Assembly (NCBI GenBank): GCA_001466705.2
Contig: LATX02000001.1
Location: 1,736,001-1,800,000, forward strand
Direction of reading: 5' to 3'
DNA length: 64,000 nucleotides
Origin: Moniliophthora roreri
Taxonomy: Eukaryota; Basidiomycota; Agaricomycetes; Agaricales; Marasmiaceae
Shown: positions 22,756-35,915 of the stretch, piece by piece
Numbering within the stretch: position 1 is the first letter of the stretch
How the letters are laid out: each line of letters begins with the position of its first letter
Program-made: the position numbers and the translations under genes
Notes under the pieces: model-generated
What the model was told of the DNA's origin: nothing
Seen by the model: the letters and a program-made list of their open reading frames with translations, nothing else
The model's database searches: none

Positions 22756-24765
22756 CTAGTCACTAGTCAAACGTTCGTCGTCGATAGACCGGGTACTATA
22801 TCTCCTTAGTGTATCAAGTAAACCCTGCCTTCGCTCACTCGTGTCAAACACAGTTGCGTGATCCAAGCCTGGATAATAGAGGATTTCTTCAAGTCGAAAG
22901 CTCGGTTGACTCGCCTTGTTATCGGTGTTCGAAAAGCGCGCTTGCGGAAAATGGTAGTGTTCGAAAGCACCCATACGTTTGTGGGTCCAGCCGGGCGGGG
23001 ACGACGCATGGGATGATTGAGAATCATTGTCTTCGGAGATATCCACGAGAACGTCTTCAACACAATCTCTTTCTCCAGAAGTAAGACTGTGCTGAGCATC
23101 CCCGCCACCGGTGAGATAGCTCCTGACGGTATCGGCTGGCACTATCTGATCGTTTCCCGAAAGGACAATACCCACAGGTATCTGAGACGAGGATGTTGGT
23201 GCATGAGCGTCAGGTGTTAGGCCCAAATCCTCTTTCCAAAGCACTACTTCATTCCAGAAAAACCTCCTGGAGAGCGTATGTGCAACTTCCAGGTCACGGG
23301 ATGCAAAGTACCACAACTGCCATTCATTCCCGTTGTAACCGTTGAAGAGCTTTTGCCAGAGGGACTGATGACCGCGAATGGCAAGCTCATTCGAGCGATT
23401 ACGCCAAGGGGAGCGATACAAGAAGTTGTAGGCGACAGGGGGGAGGTGAAGGAGCAAGGAAATGGGATCAATAAGCAAGTATGATGTGAAGATTGGTAAT
23501 CGCGATTCCGTGTTTGAGTCGTCTGTTGGATCAACATCGTGATAAGGATCGGTATCGGTACGAGTTTGTACTCGCAAACGGGTACGAATATCATGAGCCG
23601 CAATGGCTGTTCCATAGGAGTGTGCGACTAACACTGCCCTTCTCCAATCATTGCCGAGCGAATTCATAGTGTCATACAATGCATCAAGCATTGTCTGTCG
23701 AATGGGAATAGGGAAGGTACGAGTGCAGGAGCCAAGGATTGGGAGAAGGATCCTGTTGCTGATCGGCAGCAGCTCGACGAGCAGAATGCCAACCTCTGGA
23801 TCTTCGCGTACCAATTTCGCAATGAGTGGGATGTAAGGATGTAATCCTATGCCTATGCCATGTATGAAGACCATGGGATCTCGATTTGAGGATGTGTGAG
23901 GCCGACACCAATATGGTAGGAATGGTGTGGCAGAAGTGCGCGAGAAAAGAGTAAATATGCGGAATGGAAGTGCAGAGAAGATGCTTCTAAATGGTCTATT
24001 GGGGAAGTAGTGGGTGAAGCCCAAGAAGTAAAGACGGGACGCCGTTAGCATGTCTATTGCTCCCACAGTCTAGCAAGGTGGAGTTAGCTATAGACACGAC
24101 TAAGGTTGCCAAAATACTCACTAAATACCAAATTAATGGCCGGTACGTCGTCCTTACTGGATCGAAGGACAATTTCATCGATCTAACAGTGTTTCCATAC
24201 CCGTCTTCTAACTTGTAACCTATCCGTTCTTCTATCCTCCTGATGTATCCATCCAGCTCGTCCTTCCATTCGTCTAGGGGGGCATCTCGTGGTTCGCAAG
24301 AATACAATGCCCACAAAAGCCATTCAACCACATTCTGGCGTTTCAGCTTTCCCTGGGTCAAGAACCATCCCAATGGATACGACGCCAAAGGGTCCGGGAA
24401 AGAAAGGGCGATGCTGGCACACTTGCTGAACAAAGCTTCGCGCTCAACGCGGGTCAAAGGTGTAGGCATGTCATGGAGTATACCCTGTATCAAGACAGCC
24501 GTAAATGAGCGGTTAGAACGTCTAAACGATATAATGAACGTACCTTGTTGAGATGTATGCGCTGAGGCCAGTACACTCCGAAACAGAACAAGGTCTCCGC
24601 AATGGCATATGCTAATATCCAGACGAAGAAAAGGTTCCTTGAGGTATAATCGAATAGGGCGCATGCAGAATAGATGATGTATAGAATACTCGCTGGTGCA
24701 ATGAGCCTCAGGGCTAGTATAGAAAGAAGAATGAAAAGGTACTCGTGGAGCGTCGTGCCAATCAT
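22756..24765 (-). CDS. Membrane-anchored alpha/beta-hydrolase-fold protein
   Basis: Three exons (24765-24544, 24484-24122, 24069-22756) give 632 aa. The N-terminal 70 residues contain two hydrophobic spans (YLFILLSILALRLIAPASIL and FFVWILAYAIAETLFCFGVY). The C-terminal half has the fold: oxyanion loop FIHGIGIGLHPYIPL, nucleophile elbow AHSYGT (Ser), a later NDQIVPADTVRSYL loop with a candidate acid, and GLDHATVF with the candidate His. A basidiomycete-type conserved hydrolase; substrate unknown, lipid is a guess from the membrane location. Between the spans and the fold lies DMPTPLTRVEREALFSKC. It shares a 202-bp divergent promoter with SGF11. Confidence 0.8.
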
Positions 24766-24967
24766 AGCTCTAGAGTGTCGTGGATGGTTGATGACGATAC
24801 AGAGATGCAGGAGGGATATTCAGAGCTCAGCTCATGGTGTCAACGCAGTGGTGGACGTATCGAGAGCCAAATCCGACGTTGCCATCAGGTTGCCGCAGAC
24901 AGCCTTCGCGTGCGTGCCGCGCTTTCCCCACCACGTTCGTTATTCTAGGTCCACATTTATATTCAGG

Positions 24968-26463
24968 ATGCCAACGAAAGCAGAGAAGGCAGAGAAGGCA
25001 GAGAAGGAAGAGGTTCTTTCTGCGCTGGTAAGCCCATTTCGCTACTTTCAGTGAGCAATAGGTCTTAACATGGGTTCAGACCACGAGAATCTTCTGCGCG
25101 ATGCTAGACGACATTGTCATGGATGCTGCTCTGCAAGCCCACAACGAGATCTCAAGGAGTCGGGCAATATGCGAGACTTGTAAAACGCGGTTCGTCCCTT
25201 GATTTGCCAAACTTATGGAGTCACTTAAGGTCTGGTATCTATTTGCAGGTGTCACGCAGGTATATCTCCCTCGTTTACCCCTTTGTAACCTGGGATACTC
25301 TGGCTATCATTAACAGTGCATGTCCCTGGACCATCGAAACCGCCAACAGCCTCGTCAAGGGCTGGAACACCCTCGTTGAACGAAAGTAAACCTGCTAATG
25401 GCACCCCGGGTACTCCTGGATCTACAACCGCCAAGGATGGAACTATTCTTCTCGAATGCATGCACTGTCAACGACCGGTGAGGATGCATGAGCACACGAC
25501 ATTTACATTAGTATAACCTTGCTCTCAGATTGCATCAAACAGGTTCGCGCCGCACTTGGAGAAATGTTTAGGGCTCTCTTCTTCTAGGAGAACGACAAAT
25601 CGTGGGACAGTCAAGTCGAAGTGGGTTCTAATGCGTTTTACAATCGTCACGGAATGTGTCTAATGAATGCTACAGGCAAGCGTCAGATACCGGAAGATCA
25701 AATTCACCTGCGTCGGAAGCTGGATTTCTCTCAGATGACAACGACAGCAAGTCTTCAAAGGGCAAAATGAAATCCAAGGCAAAACGAACGGGTGCGCGTG
25801 CAGTACTTCTACAATTGTAACCGAAATTACATATCAGTTCATCGCAGAGGAAGCTGAATTCAACCTCAAGAGGAAACGAGTAGGTGGCTTGTCCACTACG
25901 TACAACGAAGGAAACCCATTTTTGTTAGCAGGTTTCTCCTCAAGTGTCCCCGAACAAGAGCAAGAAACCCAAAGCTTCTGGTGAGTTTTCCCAAATAGCC
26001 CATGAGTCGACTCTCACTAAACTTGAATTCAGGCTCACCGCTTGGTCGACCTCCGAAAGCCGAATCGCCGTTTCCTAGTGTGGTGAGTGCACACATTACC
26101 CGACTAAACTTGCTCTGAATGCGACTAGCAGCTCGGATCGCAGTCTAAAATACCATCCAAGCTTCGCGATTCTTCGACCGCTCCTCATCTTGACGGTGCT
26201 TCATCGTCTTCCTCGCGAAGTTCATCACCGGATGGTGCAACACCACTCGCAGCCACGCTCAGTCCAACCTTTAAGAGCAAAGCTCTGAATGGCCAAATGG
26301 TTGTCAAGAGACCCAGCCCTCCAAGGCCGCCTCCGCCTGTAGCATTCTTGCATGGACATGGTACGCAGCATATTGCCGTGGAAGGAATGTTCGATTTGAC
26401 GCGCCACTTACAGACGATGAAGGGGATGAGACAGGCTCTTCTACAGACACGGATAGTGGATGA
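24968..26463 (+). CDS. SGF11: SAGA deubiquitinase-module subunit Sgf11
   Basis: Eleven exons from the ATG at 24968 to TGA at 26461-26463. The Sgf11 zinc finger is intact: CMHCQRPIASNRFAPHLEKC, then LGLSSSRRTTNR, which contacts DNA and the nucleosome. The N-terminal helix that docks on Sus1/Sgf73 would be LTTRIFCAMLDDIVMDAALQ. After the finger the protein is Ser, Lys and Pro-rich and disordered. Exon 3 (25249-25259) is an 11-nt microexon. The N-terminus holds a three-fold AEK repeat from a 9-bp DNA repeat. In SAGA this module removes ubiquitin from H2B. Confidence 0.9.
24977..25010 (+). repeat. 9-bp tandem repeat coding for AEK
   Basis: The unit GCAGAGAAG occurs three times with a fourth partial copy, at the start of the SGF11 reading frame. 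Unit length is a multiple of three, so copy-number change would not break the gene. Confidence 0.75.
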
Positions 26464-29400
26464 CTTCATGTACTAGTACCTCAATCAGATTTTTTTTTGG
26501 GTTCAAGCTCATATATACCACATTATGCTCACCTTCACTTCCTGCATACCACTGGCATGTATGCCATCTCTTGTAGCATGCTCATGGAGTATATCAGTTC
26601 TGGAATGTAGAATGTACAATCAATTCAGGAGAAGCAGCAGGGCAGGTGGTGATAGTAGAATACCCAAATAACAGTACATGTTGAATCAGTTTCCAAAGTT
26701 TCATGAGGTATCCTTTCAACAATACAGATGGTCGATGACTGAGTTCCAGTATCAGTATAAATCAGAAAGGATGTGCACAGTTACACACCATTTATCAAGT
26801 ATTGTACTGCCGGGGGCAGCTCGTGAAGCTTGAGCAATTTCTGCTCATAAAGGCCGAGCCAAAAAAAACATCTGAATCATGGACATTGAGAGAGAGAGAA
26901 ACCAGGATAGTGCATTGTCTACTAACTTCTTCCGCCTAGAATGTCAGGACGATCAGCCAAAGACACAGGCGTCGTACAACAGGCGGTACTGACAGTGATG
27001 GATGTTGGTCGCGCGTACGGATGAAACCGACGCATCTTCCGGATGGTCCTGATGACCAGATCATGGTTGGACTGAACGTTGTATGAGGGTGTCATATCGT
27101 GTCGCAATAGTCGTCAAGCGGGGATGAGGATGGGAAGTAGTCGAGTCGTCATGGACTTTATAGCTGAACAAAAGAAGCTGTCGGAAGGTGAAATCATTAG
27201 TTATCTAGAAAGAGAAAAATTTTGAGTGCCTCATGGTCCCTGCGGTTGGCAAATCGCAGGTTGAATTGTGGAGTTGCTAGACCTGAGGCCCTGAGCTTCC
27301 TTGAGCCCAGAAATACGGCAAATGAATTTTTGTGTCTGAATCGGGGAACTAGGTGTCGAAATAAGGACTAAGGGTGACGATTGCCGGTATTTGGCGAGTG
27401 CTTCTTGATGCGGCGAGGGTGATAGCGACCGTCTTGCTGTGAACCTTGAAAAATTTTCATGATCTTCTGGTCAAAAATATGGCCGTTTTGACAGGCGGGA
27501 ATCTCGATCGGGTCATCTGCTAATGGGATCCAAGCCGGTGGCGACGAGGTCTGACTGGGGTCTCGCATTGCGCAGTCCTGTAGTGTCCAGTCCTTGGTCG
27601 ACGACCCATGTTGGATGGGCCATTCAGTATAGGCAAGGCACGGCGGAGAAGAAGAATATTGAGTCAGAGTCCCCATCTCCTAGATCATATTCTTGCTCCC
27701 TCTCTGCCTCTTTGACGCGGTTTTGATAGCACCTTCCTCCTCCACTAAAGACGAGCAACTTCAAGAGCGTACTTATGACGCGCTCCGGAACCGATTGACG
27801 ACCACGTGATGTCTTGCAGCTAATGGGCGCCAATGCTGACTCGAATGCCGACTTGAATGCATGCCGTAAAGCCCTTTGGGTCCCTTGACCCACAACCACG
27901 TCTTCCCTCCTGAGTTGACGCATTTTGCAACCCACTTGCCTGATCGCATCGGCCTGGACACCATTCAAGTCATTTCAGGAACTGAAAGCCATCAAGATCC
28001 CACTGTAACGAACCTGCGTGACCCAGCCCTCGTTCGTGCAATTTTCCGCGGCACTCAAGCTTCCGACTACCGTCAAATACATCTCCAGTGTGACTCTATG
28101 GGATTGATCCTTCTCAGAATTGATAAAACGGCCGTTTATGCTGTTATGAAATCTACGGTTGGATTATGCCGTTGGATATCCATATCCATGAGCCCTACCG
28201 GGGCAAGTTTCTGGTGATGCAGGCCTCTCTCGGAGGCACTGTTCCTCGGCGGAGTGCGTGTCTCCAGACCTCCAGGGTTAACCTAGACTTCTATTCGCAA
28301 GGAACCAGTCACAGGTACTGTCCACACGACGCGTTTGTGGACACCTTGTGGGGTTCTTTGAATACGAGAGGCTCTGTGCTTCTAGGGTGTACGCGGGTAT
28401 GGCGTTGACGACGTCAGGATAAAATGCTACTGGCTCTCCGAAGGGGCGAGAAAGTAGTCCGACTGTCACTTGGAGTGGCGTAGTGTCGTCGAGTACACTT
28501 CAGGTGGCGGGCGTGGAGTAGGATGTTCACGTTCGGATGCGTAAAACGTGTCTAGAGAAGGCGATCGATGTCGGAGAGGGAAATGACAGCAACGTCGACT
28601 AGCACTCGCAGCGATACGACGTCTGTGTAGACGTTGGTGTTCGGTCCTATGGATCGGAAGTCGAGCGCCAATGCAAGAGCCGGCTGTTGGCAGTCTCAAC
28701 TCGAGGTGATAGCCCACTAACTGCTAGGCATAAACAAGACCTCGCAGCTCGTATCAGGTCACACGAGGGACATATATCCAGCGTGGATACTGGGCATATG
28801 TACGCCATACCGCAACAGCGCAAGGCCAATTCTATTACCTCCGCGAAGTACAGCGTGGAGGTGATGCTCTCACAGCAACTATGCATCGTTCTGCGCGCTG
28901 TGAGTCATGGGGCTCATTGTTGTCAGAACTTTCGAGGCGTATTGGTCCGATAACGGGGATGGTGACAGGGACGCTAGAATACGCTGAATCGGTTCTGCCT
29001 CGGGGTGAACAGCTAGCAAAGTATCCAGCAACCGTAACACTGAGGTACAGAATGGACGGGAGTCGAAATGGGAGTCAAACACAAGTACTGTGACGAGTCG
29101 AGTCCGAACTCGCCTTGGCCAAAATTTCCACGGCCCCGGTCTTTTGTCCCTTTTTGCCTCGCCATTTGGAATGCGCATTGTTTCCTCTTAGACTACCGCT
29201 TATTGGCTTGGTCTATTACAACTATTATCCAAGTGGGACGGTGCTCGGGAAGCCTTTAGCCAACTCCAAGCGAAGTCCAATTTTTTCCAGCCGTTCAAAA
29301 AATCTGTCTCGCAGGCTCAAGGACCCCCTAGATCCTACCTTCCTTGCGAAGGAATCTGGAAAAGGTATATGGTCAAGGTATATTTTAAATTCGACTTTTT

Positions 29401-30505
29401 ATACTCCAAATGCTTAAAAACCGAGTTCTCAGTCTTTCTCTAGCCAAATGAGAACCGCCAACATCTTAGAACACTTCAAGGACACACCATACCATCCTTC
29501 ATGCACGTTACACATATCTCCACAATCAATGCAAAATACGCCATTTGGGTGGCTGTTTGATAGATTCTGCGCTATAGGAACGATACCAGTGGGCGGTCAA
29601 CACTTTCAACGCTTTCGTTATGCCAGAAGGTGCCTACCATAATGAGTGCGTCATGGTGGACTGGTATCGAACCATCCAGACCTGTTCAGGACCTACATAT
29701 CCAAGACCTCATACCGTTGAGCATCGACTGAACCATTCCAGGTGAGGAAGAAGCGACTTGCCGTAATATCATCGTGTTCACTTCAAGTTCACTTTCAGGC
29801 GACGCTCCAGGAGCTTGCACACCACACTACAATATCGAACGTTATTGAAAGCCACTGGAGCTCCATACGATATACCTTTTTACGCCCAGGTGCAGGTAGG
29901 AGATATTACAATGGATTTCATTATTAACAGGCTTACTGATGGCAAAACCCAATTTCTAATCAATTGCAGTGACGAATGGCAGCTGTTATTATTAGAGGCT
30001 GTGATCTCAGAACGCTAAGCACTGATCCAGAGAACACCCGTATCCCTCAAAGTATTTGTCCAGAATACCCGAAATTCCTGCAAGATCAGACACGAATCAT
30101 AGTCTGAGTCTCGAGTCTCGCGGAGGGAACTCCGATGGCTGCTTGGTTGAAGCTACTATATTTCAGCAAAATGATGCCATGAATTTTTCAATGGAGTCTT
30201 CAAATCACTTCAATTGTAGTTTCCTCTAGGCAGAATCTCTACTGCTACGGGCTCTCGCTGGATAGTGTAATATTGTATAAAGAACTGACTATAGACCTCT
30301 TCTTTCGGCGAAAGTCCCTATATTAGAAAAGTTATAATAGTCCTGAGAAGAATGAAAAAAAGCTCACTCGATGACCTTAACCTTTGGATTTTGAGGTGGT
30401 CGAGCTGGAGCCGGCGGCGAAGTGGGCGCTAGCTTTGGTCGAGGATGATCGTCTTTGTGTGTACTAGTTTGGGAGTTTGCGCGTCTGGCTCTGTTTCTGA
30501 CTGAA
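26464..30505. other. Gene-poor stretch, no supported gene
   Basis: About 4 kb with only short open frames on both strands, none with clear splice continuation or a recognisable domain. A stretch near 29200-29400 reads in one frame as coding-like (for example WDGAREAFSQLQAKSNFFQP) but opens and closes without support. I find no terminal inverted repeats or reverse-transcriptase/transposase motifs by eye. It may be decayed sequence, a non-coding RNA locus or lineage-specific genes. Confidence 0.5.
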
Positions 30506-32830
30506 ATGTTGAACGTTCGAAAACGGCCTGCACCAGAGCCAATACTCCCTCTCGACGCCAGAAAACAGCCTCGAACCGCTTTTTTTAACAATCGTGGAGA
30601 AAACCAATCACCGTCGTCGGACGTAGGCCTTCTCTCACGTTGGAAAGGCATAGCAAGGGACATTGTGGACCTCGGACGAGATACATTCACTTTCCTTGTG
30701 CAGGGTGACGGTATGTTCCTATGGATATTACAAGGGTATTCGCGTTCCTAATTACTTTCGTGGTTCAGGCCATCGCAAAGCTCGCGAAATTCCGTTCAGA
30801 AATTCGCCTTCTGATCCCATATTCATTTCATCCAGTCCAGAGCCTTCGAGCTCCTCGGTACGCAATTCGCCCGCCGTCACTTCCTCGATACGTCCATTCT
30901 CGACACCTCAGAGAGCATCAGGCTCCCTTTCATCAACCTTTTCAGAGACACCTTTCACTGCATCATCATTTTCTTTCCCGACGCTCCCCTCTTCCTCCAC
31001 CTCTGCTCTTGCCAGCTCGCCTTACCTTGTTCCTCCACCACCATTTTCGTCGAGTCGGAAACGGAGGAAGGGATCCATGGGACCACCGCCAGTGCCACCA
31101 TATGATAGTTCGGCCTATTCTGTACTATCAACGTCGGAAGCATCGACATCCCGTCGTTCTACACCACGTTCTGCAGTCGAACGCGAGCTGAGGAATTTGG
31201 ACTTGGAAAGAAAGAGGGGATACAAGAATCGAGAACACATTCACGCCGCGCAGGTTGGTCGTCTATAAAGTACAATACGGAGCGAGGGTTAACAAGTTTT
31301 CTGTGTAGCATAAACAGGCAGTGCAAGCCACAAGAAAAGAAGATTTTATAGAAATGCAGAGGGAGTTATTTCGGATTGAGCAGCGCAGGGGTACCTACTT
31401 GAACCTGCTGCCGAAGATGACCATGCTAAATGGTTCTCTGTTCACAGGTTACCGGTCAGACTTCAACGAGTTTCAAGGTATGTTATCAGGAATCAACCGG
31501 AGAATCGTGTATTAAACGCACATATGCAGGCTTCCTTGATTATAAGTCCAAGTTGGAGCAACTCAGCAGAAAAGATATTTTCCTTGCCCGTTCGTCAAAC
31601 CTTTCAGCCTTTGGAGATCCGACTGAAACTTCTACCAGCATCCCCTTCATTGGGAAATCTTCGCGCACGTTACGCAGCTGACTTGGAACCACCAAGGAGT
31701 CGCCGCCATTCTGATGCAGACAACAAGGCATGTTTCCTCGACGGCTACAGTTTCTACTTTTCTGACTTCGCGTTTAGCGGCAATGGCTCGAAAGACAGCT
31801 CGAGATGGCAAGACAGGCGCTGTCTGGACCAAAGCCGCCCTCTCCATTTAGCCCGACACTCGAGCAATTACGGATTAAAGAACGTGCAAGGGACGAGGAG
31901 ATTGAACAGCGGCTCCGTCCAAAACGTGTACCTCTACCTTCGTCTCTCAGCCCCGAAGACGATGCACAAGTCGATATGCTCCTCAAAAAGCGCGGGATTA
32001 TCTCCAAATATGCCAGAGAACAAGTATCCGACCAAGATATTGTTCGTTTGAAGCCTCGTACTTGGCTAAACGACGAAGTGATCAATTTCTATGGTGCCCT
32101 TATTCTGGGTCGTTCGGAACAGCACCAGGAGAACAAAGAGAACCAGAAGGCGAATGGAGTAGCTGGTGCGAAGAAGCCGTTGAATGTGCATTACTTCAGT
32201 ACATTCTTCTGGACAAAGCTGCAGAAAGAAGGTTATGAGAAGGGCCGTTTAGCGAAATGGACGAAAAAGGTCAGCTCCTTCACCGCGTATGCTTGCTCGG
32301 CGCGCTGATTTTCGTGCAGGTGGATATTTTCTCGAAGGACGTCGTTCTCGTACCAGTGAACCACGACAATGTACACTGGACCGGAGCCGCTATTAACTTT
32401 CGGAAGAAGCGGATAGAATCGCACGATAGTATGAATGTTTACCACCACAAAGTGTTTCCGGTGTGTCCCATCCTCACCAAAGTTGCGCCTTGCAGAAGAT
32501 AACCCTTCCCTCGAACAGCACCTCCGACAATATCTGGATGCAGAACATCGGAATAAAAAGAGGACCCCATTCGATTTTACTGGCTGGGAAGATTATAGTA
32601 CTAGTGTATGTATTTTACATGGGCCGCAAGATATCTCCTTACCTTCCCTTTCACTGCAGGATGCACCGCAACAGGAGAATGGCTACGACTGCGGCGTGTT
32701 CACCTGTCAATTTTTGGAATCGATCTCTCGAGGGGAGGAATCTTTCAATTTTTCACAAAAGGATATTCCTTATCTTCGACGGCGTATGATATGGGAAATA
32801 GGAAAAGCGAGACTCAAGGATAACTCATAG
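30506..32830 (+). CDS. ULP1: Ulp1-type SUMO protease (C48 peptidase)
   Basis: At least eight exons. The N-terminal half is Ser/Pro-rich with basic patches (KRRKGSMGPPP), typical of targeting regions. The C-terminal half is the peptidase: WLNDEVINFYGALI, catalytic His in DNVHWTGAAINF, Asp in ESHDSMN, Gln and Cys in QQENGYDCGVFTCQFLE, ending DIPYLRRRMIWEIG. It matures SUMO and removes it from targets, in yeast at the nuclear envelope. The intron 32461-32518 was set by keeping HLRQYLDAEHRNKK in frame. Splicing between 31530 and 31805 is not resolved (see findings). The ATG at 30506 is the likely start but an upstream exon cannot be ruled out. Confidence 0.88.
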
Positions 32831-33004
32831 CATTCGATGCCTCTCTGTAACTTAGTGTAACAAATAATTGCGAGACGGAGTTGGCGTTGGGAATGAGAAA
32901 CCAACTGTATTATAACTATTGACGAGGGATCCTGAGATTGTGTGACTGAATAATGAGAAAGATAAAGCAAAGGAAAAGGTCCTGTGGATACACGCATGGT
33001 GGGG

Positions 33005-33559
33005 TCACCGCCGAAACCACCAAACAATGATGAAGAACCAGAACACGATGATAAGAAACACAATGTACCATAACCATCGACAGCCCTGCCGCTCAGCCAT
33101 ATTGTTCATACGTCGAAATGTTCCTGAGAGTATACCGGAGGTCTCCGCAAATGCATCGTTCTGTCGAGAATGAATGAGACTTCTTCATAACTACAGACAA
33201 CGAACGACGCACCATTTGACTGAGCTGCACAGCAGATTCTTTTACTTCATTTCCAATCCCTATACTCAACTGAGGGAAGTCATTCGTCCATTCAAAATCT
33301 TCATTCACAGGCGGTACTCACTTCCTTCAGCAACTTGACTTTTGCACCAAGACCCTCCAATGCTTCGTCATTTTGGCTTTCCAAATCTTCTGCAAAACGA
33401 TGGCCGCTTGGTTCGCCATATGGTGAGGAACGTCCGGACGCAGGCGGAGTTACTCCGAGAAAAGAAGAACGATCGCGAAGTTGCGGAGCTGTGCGTAGGC
33501 TGGTGGAGGGTGAGTATGTCAGCCATGGCGCTTGAATTCAATGCTTACCGTGTAGACAT
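33005..33559 (-). CDS. BET1: Bet1-type Qc-SNARE of ER-Golgi transport
   Basis: Four exons (33559-33549, 33499-33322, 33269-33213, 33160-33005) give 133 aa, close to the usual Bet1 length. The SNARE helix runs from SQNDEALEGLGAKVKLLKE through IGIGNEVKESAVQLSQMND to FRRMNNMAERQG. It is followed at once by a C-terminal anchor (WLWYIVFLIIVFWFFIIVWW) and two Arg. Bet1 acts with Sed5, Bos1 and Sec22 in fusion of COPII vesicles with the Golgi. The first exon has just 11 nt. Convergent with ULP1. Confidence 0.9.
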
Positions 33560-33973
33560 AACAAGAGTACAGAAGAAGAAAACAGCTCTAGCCGTAACCT
33601 GGCGAAGAGCTCATAAAGGTCGTGGTCGAGGACGGTTGACCACGTGGCGCCTCACAACCTGGACTCGTTGGGCGTCTCAAATTTGAGAATTTTTATCCTA
33701 CAAGGTCCTATCATTTGCAACGCAAAGCTATCAATACAACTGGGCTAAAACCAAGGGGAGTGTAAGATAAAGTACACCTGGATCTACAGATGTAATGTGA
33801 GAAATGAGGCCAAAAGTCGAAGTAAAAGTGGCTGTCAAAACAAATGGTCGGGAAAGCGAATATTATGATAATGCGATGAGATATGGAAAAATATTAGGAC
33901 GTCCATGAATCGCTATATGCAGTGCCCCTAGCCCAACTATCAGTACAAGTGTTTGATTCGGAAAAAATCGCAT
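33560..33973. other. Intergenic, nothing recognised
   Basis: About 410 bp between two minus-strand genes, expected to hold the BET1 promoter and the 3' UTR of the membrane-protein gene. Confidence 0.45.
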
Positions 33974-35605
33974 TCAGTCGATGCTCATGCGATTAGGGTT
34001 CGCGCTCGCAGGTCCATTCAATGGCCGTGAACCAAACCGTTGGTGAGCGTTCTTCCGTTTCACTGGGAATGGGAAAAGGGTCAAGAAGTGAGAGAAAAGG
34101 TGGAAAGAACGGACGTACACGAATTCTTCAGTCCACAGCCAAACTTGCGCATGACAAGTACCGAGAAGATGAATGTTGCAAATAATAATACGATGGCAAT
34201 GACCGCTGTATTATTGTTAGCGGAGGCCAATAAAGGAGAGTGAGAGACTTACAGAAAACGGTCAATGTCCCCCAGATTCGTGAGAATTCAGGCTTGTCCT
34301 TGTACATCAAGACTTTGACAAGCTGGCAATGAAGGGGTTAGTAAAGTTTTTACAACGGAGAACCTTGCATCAACCTTGTACACAAAGTAGACCATCGCAC
34401 TGACGCATCCAGACATGAATGTGGCCATCATCCACTTGTTCTCGTGTCTCGCAGCCAAGTGTCCCTCTATTAACAAGACCAACGACAACGGGAGCGCTGC
34501 ACAAGTGACATAGTACTCCCAGTCAGCCTTGTTAAGAACCAGCCAAATAAACTGCACGGAGAAGCCCGCCCAGAAGAAGACATCGAACTTGACGAGGCAT
34601 TCGTAGATTTGGTAGTTGGCATACATCTTTTTGATCCTTCTATCCGCACCCAAAAACTTGTACACTTTCCAACCAAATTCGTCGTAGATTTTCCAACCTA
34701 GGGCGATATAGGCTATTTCCGAGACTGCTATGACAACAGGGATAATGGCCGTTAAGACGTTGACCGGTATACTTGTTATCCCAGCTCCTTCCGAATTGGC
34801 GTTGACAGCATCTCGGATTTCGGATATCTGGATAATGGCATAAACAAGAAAGAGAGCATTAAACATCCTGAACTAGATGTGAGGCTTGCGTAAGACAGGA
34901 AAAGCTGATAGCGCACGTCAGGAAGATGAACTGGAGTGTATTTCGAGCATAGACAGCATCGACTGCCATAATGAACTGAAAAACGCTAGGGGGAAATATG
35001 AATGAAGTTCGTGATAACTAAATGAATGAATAAACGCACTGGGCTAAGGCGAATATGGTGAGATATACCGGCATTCTCCGGTTTGTACTGTCTTCCTCTG
35101 CTTGCACACGCACAAGTAGCTCCCCTTCGATAGCTAGATCAACCGTTGTCTCGATAAGTACCGTCAGGACAAAGAGCCGGCATGCCAGCGATTCCGGTAA
35201 AATCTATTGAAGAATGACTTGTCAGAGATATAATTCCTCATACAATAAGTAGAACTGCACCTTCTTCCATAAAGGTCTATCATCAACGTCCTTTATATGA
35301 CTTTTCGGAGGATATTCAACCGCGCCCAGTTCAGGAGTGCTGTCTTCCGAGTTTTTGTAGAAGTGCGGTTTGCTAGCGAGGGGGTAGGAAGGACCTCGAC
35401 GATGTTCCGGTGGAGACATGCTAGGCGACGTATTGACTGCATATGTCTGATGACCTGAATGAGCGGCATATGGTTTACTGTACTCGTCGATGAGATCGTC
35501 GAAGGGGGGTTTGGAATCGTCCTGGTTGTATGGATCGTGCGGAGGATGATTGTACTGGGGTCTGTTCATATTTGAAGGATTGTGGGGATATGCCTGTGAA
35601 GACAT
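33974..35605 (-). CDS. Multi-span membrane protein, UPF0658 Golgi-protein-like
   Basis: Seven exons from the ATG at 35605 to TGA at 33974-33976. The first 110 residues are disordered and Pro/Tyr/His-rich (SSQAYPHNPSNMNRPQYNH). Then come about seven membrane spans, including FLVYAIIQI, VLTAIIPVVIAVSEIAYIAL, WAGFSVQFIWLVL, LPLSLVLLIEGHLA, FMSGCVSAMVYFVY and VIAIVLLFATFIFSVLVM. The overall order resembles the fungal UPF0658 family (S. pombe SPAC23H3.04), placed in the Golgi. The C-terminus is basic (KRKNAHQRFGSRPL). Function unknown. The family call rests on layout and memory; the membrane protein call is firm. Confidence 0.65.
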
Positions 35606-35915
35606 GTCTGAAGAGAGGGTAGGAGACCGGGAAATGTATCGACCTGCGAAAGAGTAAGGAGAGACAGTTGGTAGGACCTGGTCAACGTTCACGTAGATGC
35701 TGGTGGCAGTTCAAAATTGTCACCGGCCGAGAGCTGGGCTTCGGTGCGGCATAGGGCCGGGCTCCCCGTTGGCTTGCCTTATTTGTAATTTCTTGCCGGC
35801 ACTACCAAGGCAACTGCAGAGCATGTCTATTCCTATACAGCAAATCTACATTACATCCTTGGCTGATACCGATTCCAGAGTGCGACTTGGCACTCAGCAA
35901 CATCAGGATCCGACT

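Noticed and set aside
24243..24551. 102-codon plus-strand frame
   Set aside because: Antisense to the hydrolase linker exon; no motif.
29115..30018. Chain of plus-strand frames near 29-30 kb as one gene
   Set aside because: No set of GT-AG introns joins them convincingly and no domain is recognised.
26464..30505. Transposable element
   Set aside because: No terminal repeats, target duplications, or integrase, reverse-transcriptase or transposase motifs found by eye.
33342..33686. 114-codon plus-strand frame
   Set aside because: Opposite to BET1 exons, which have clear splice sites and SNARE motif.
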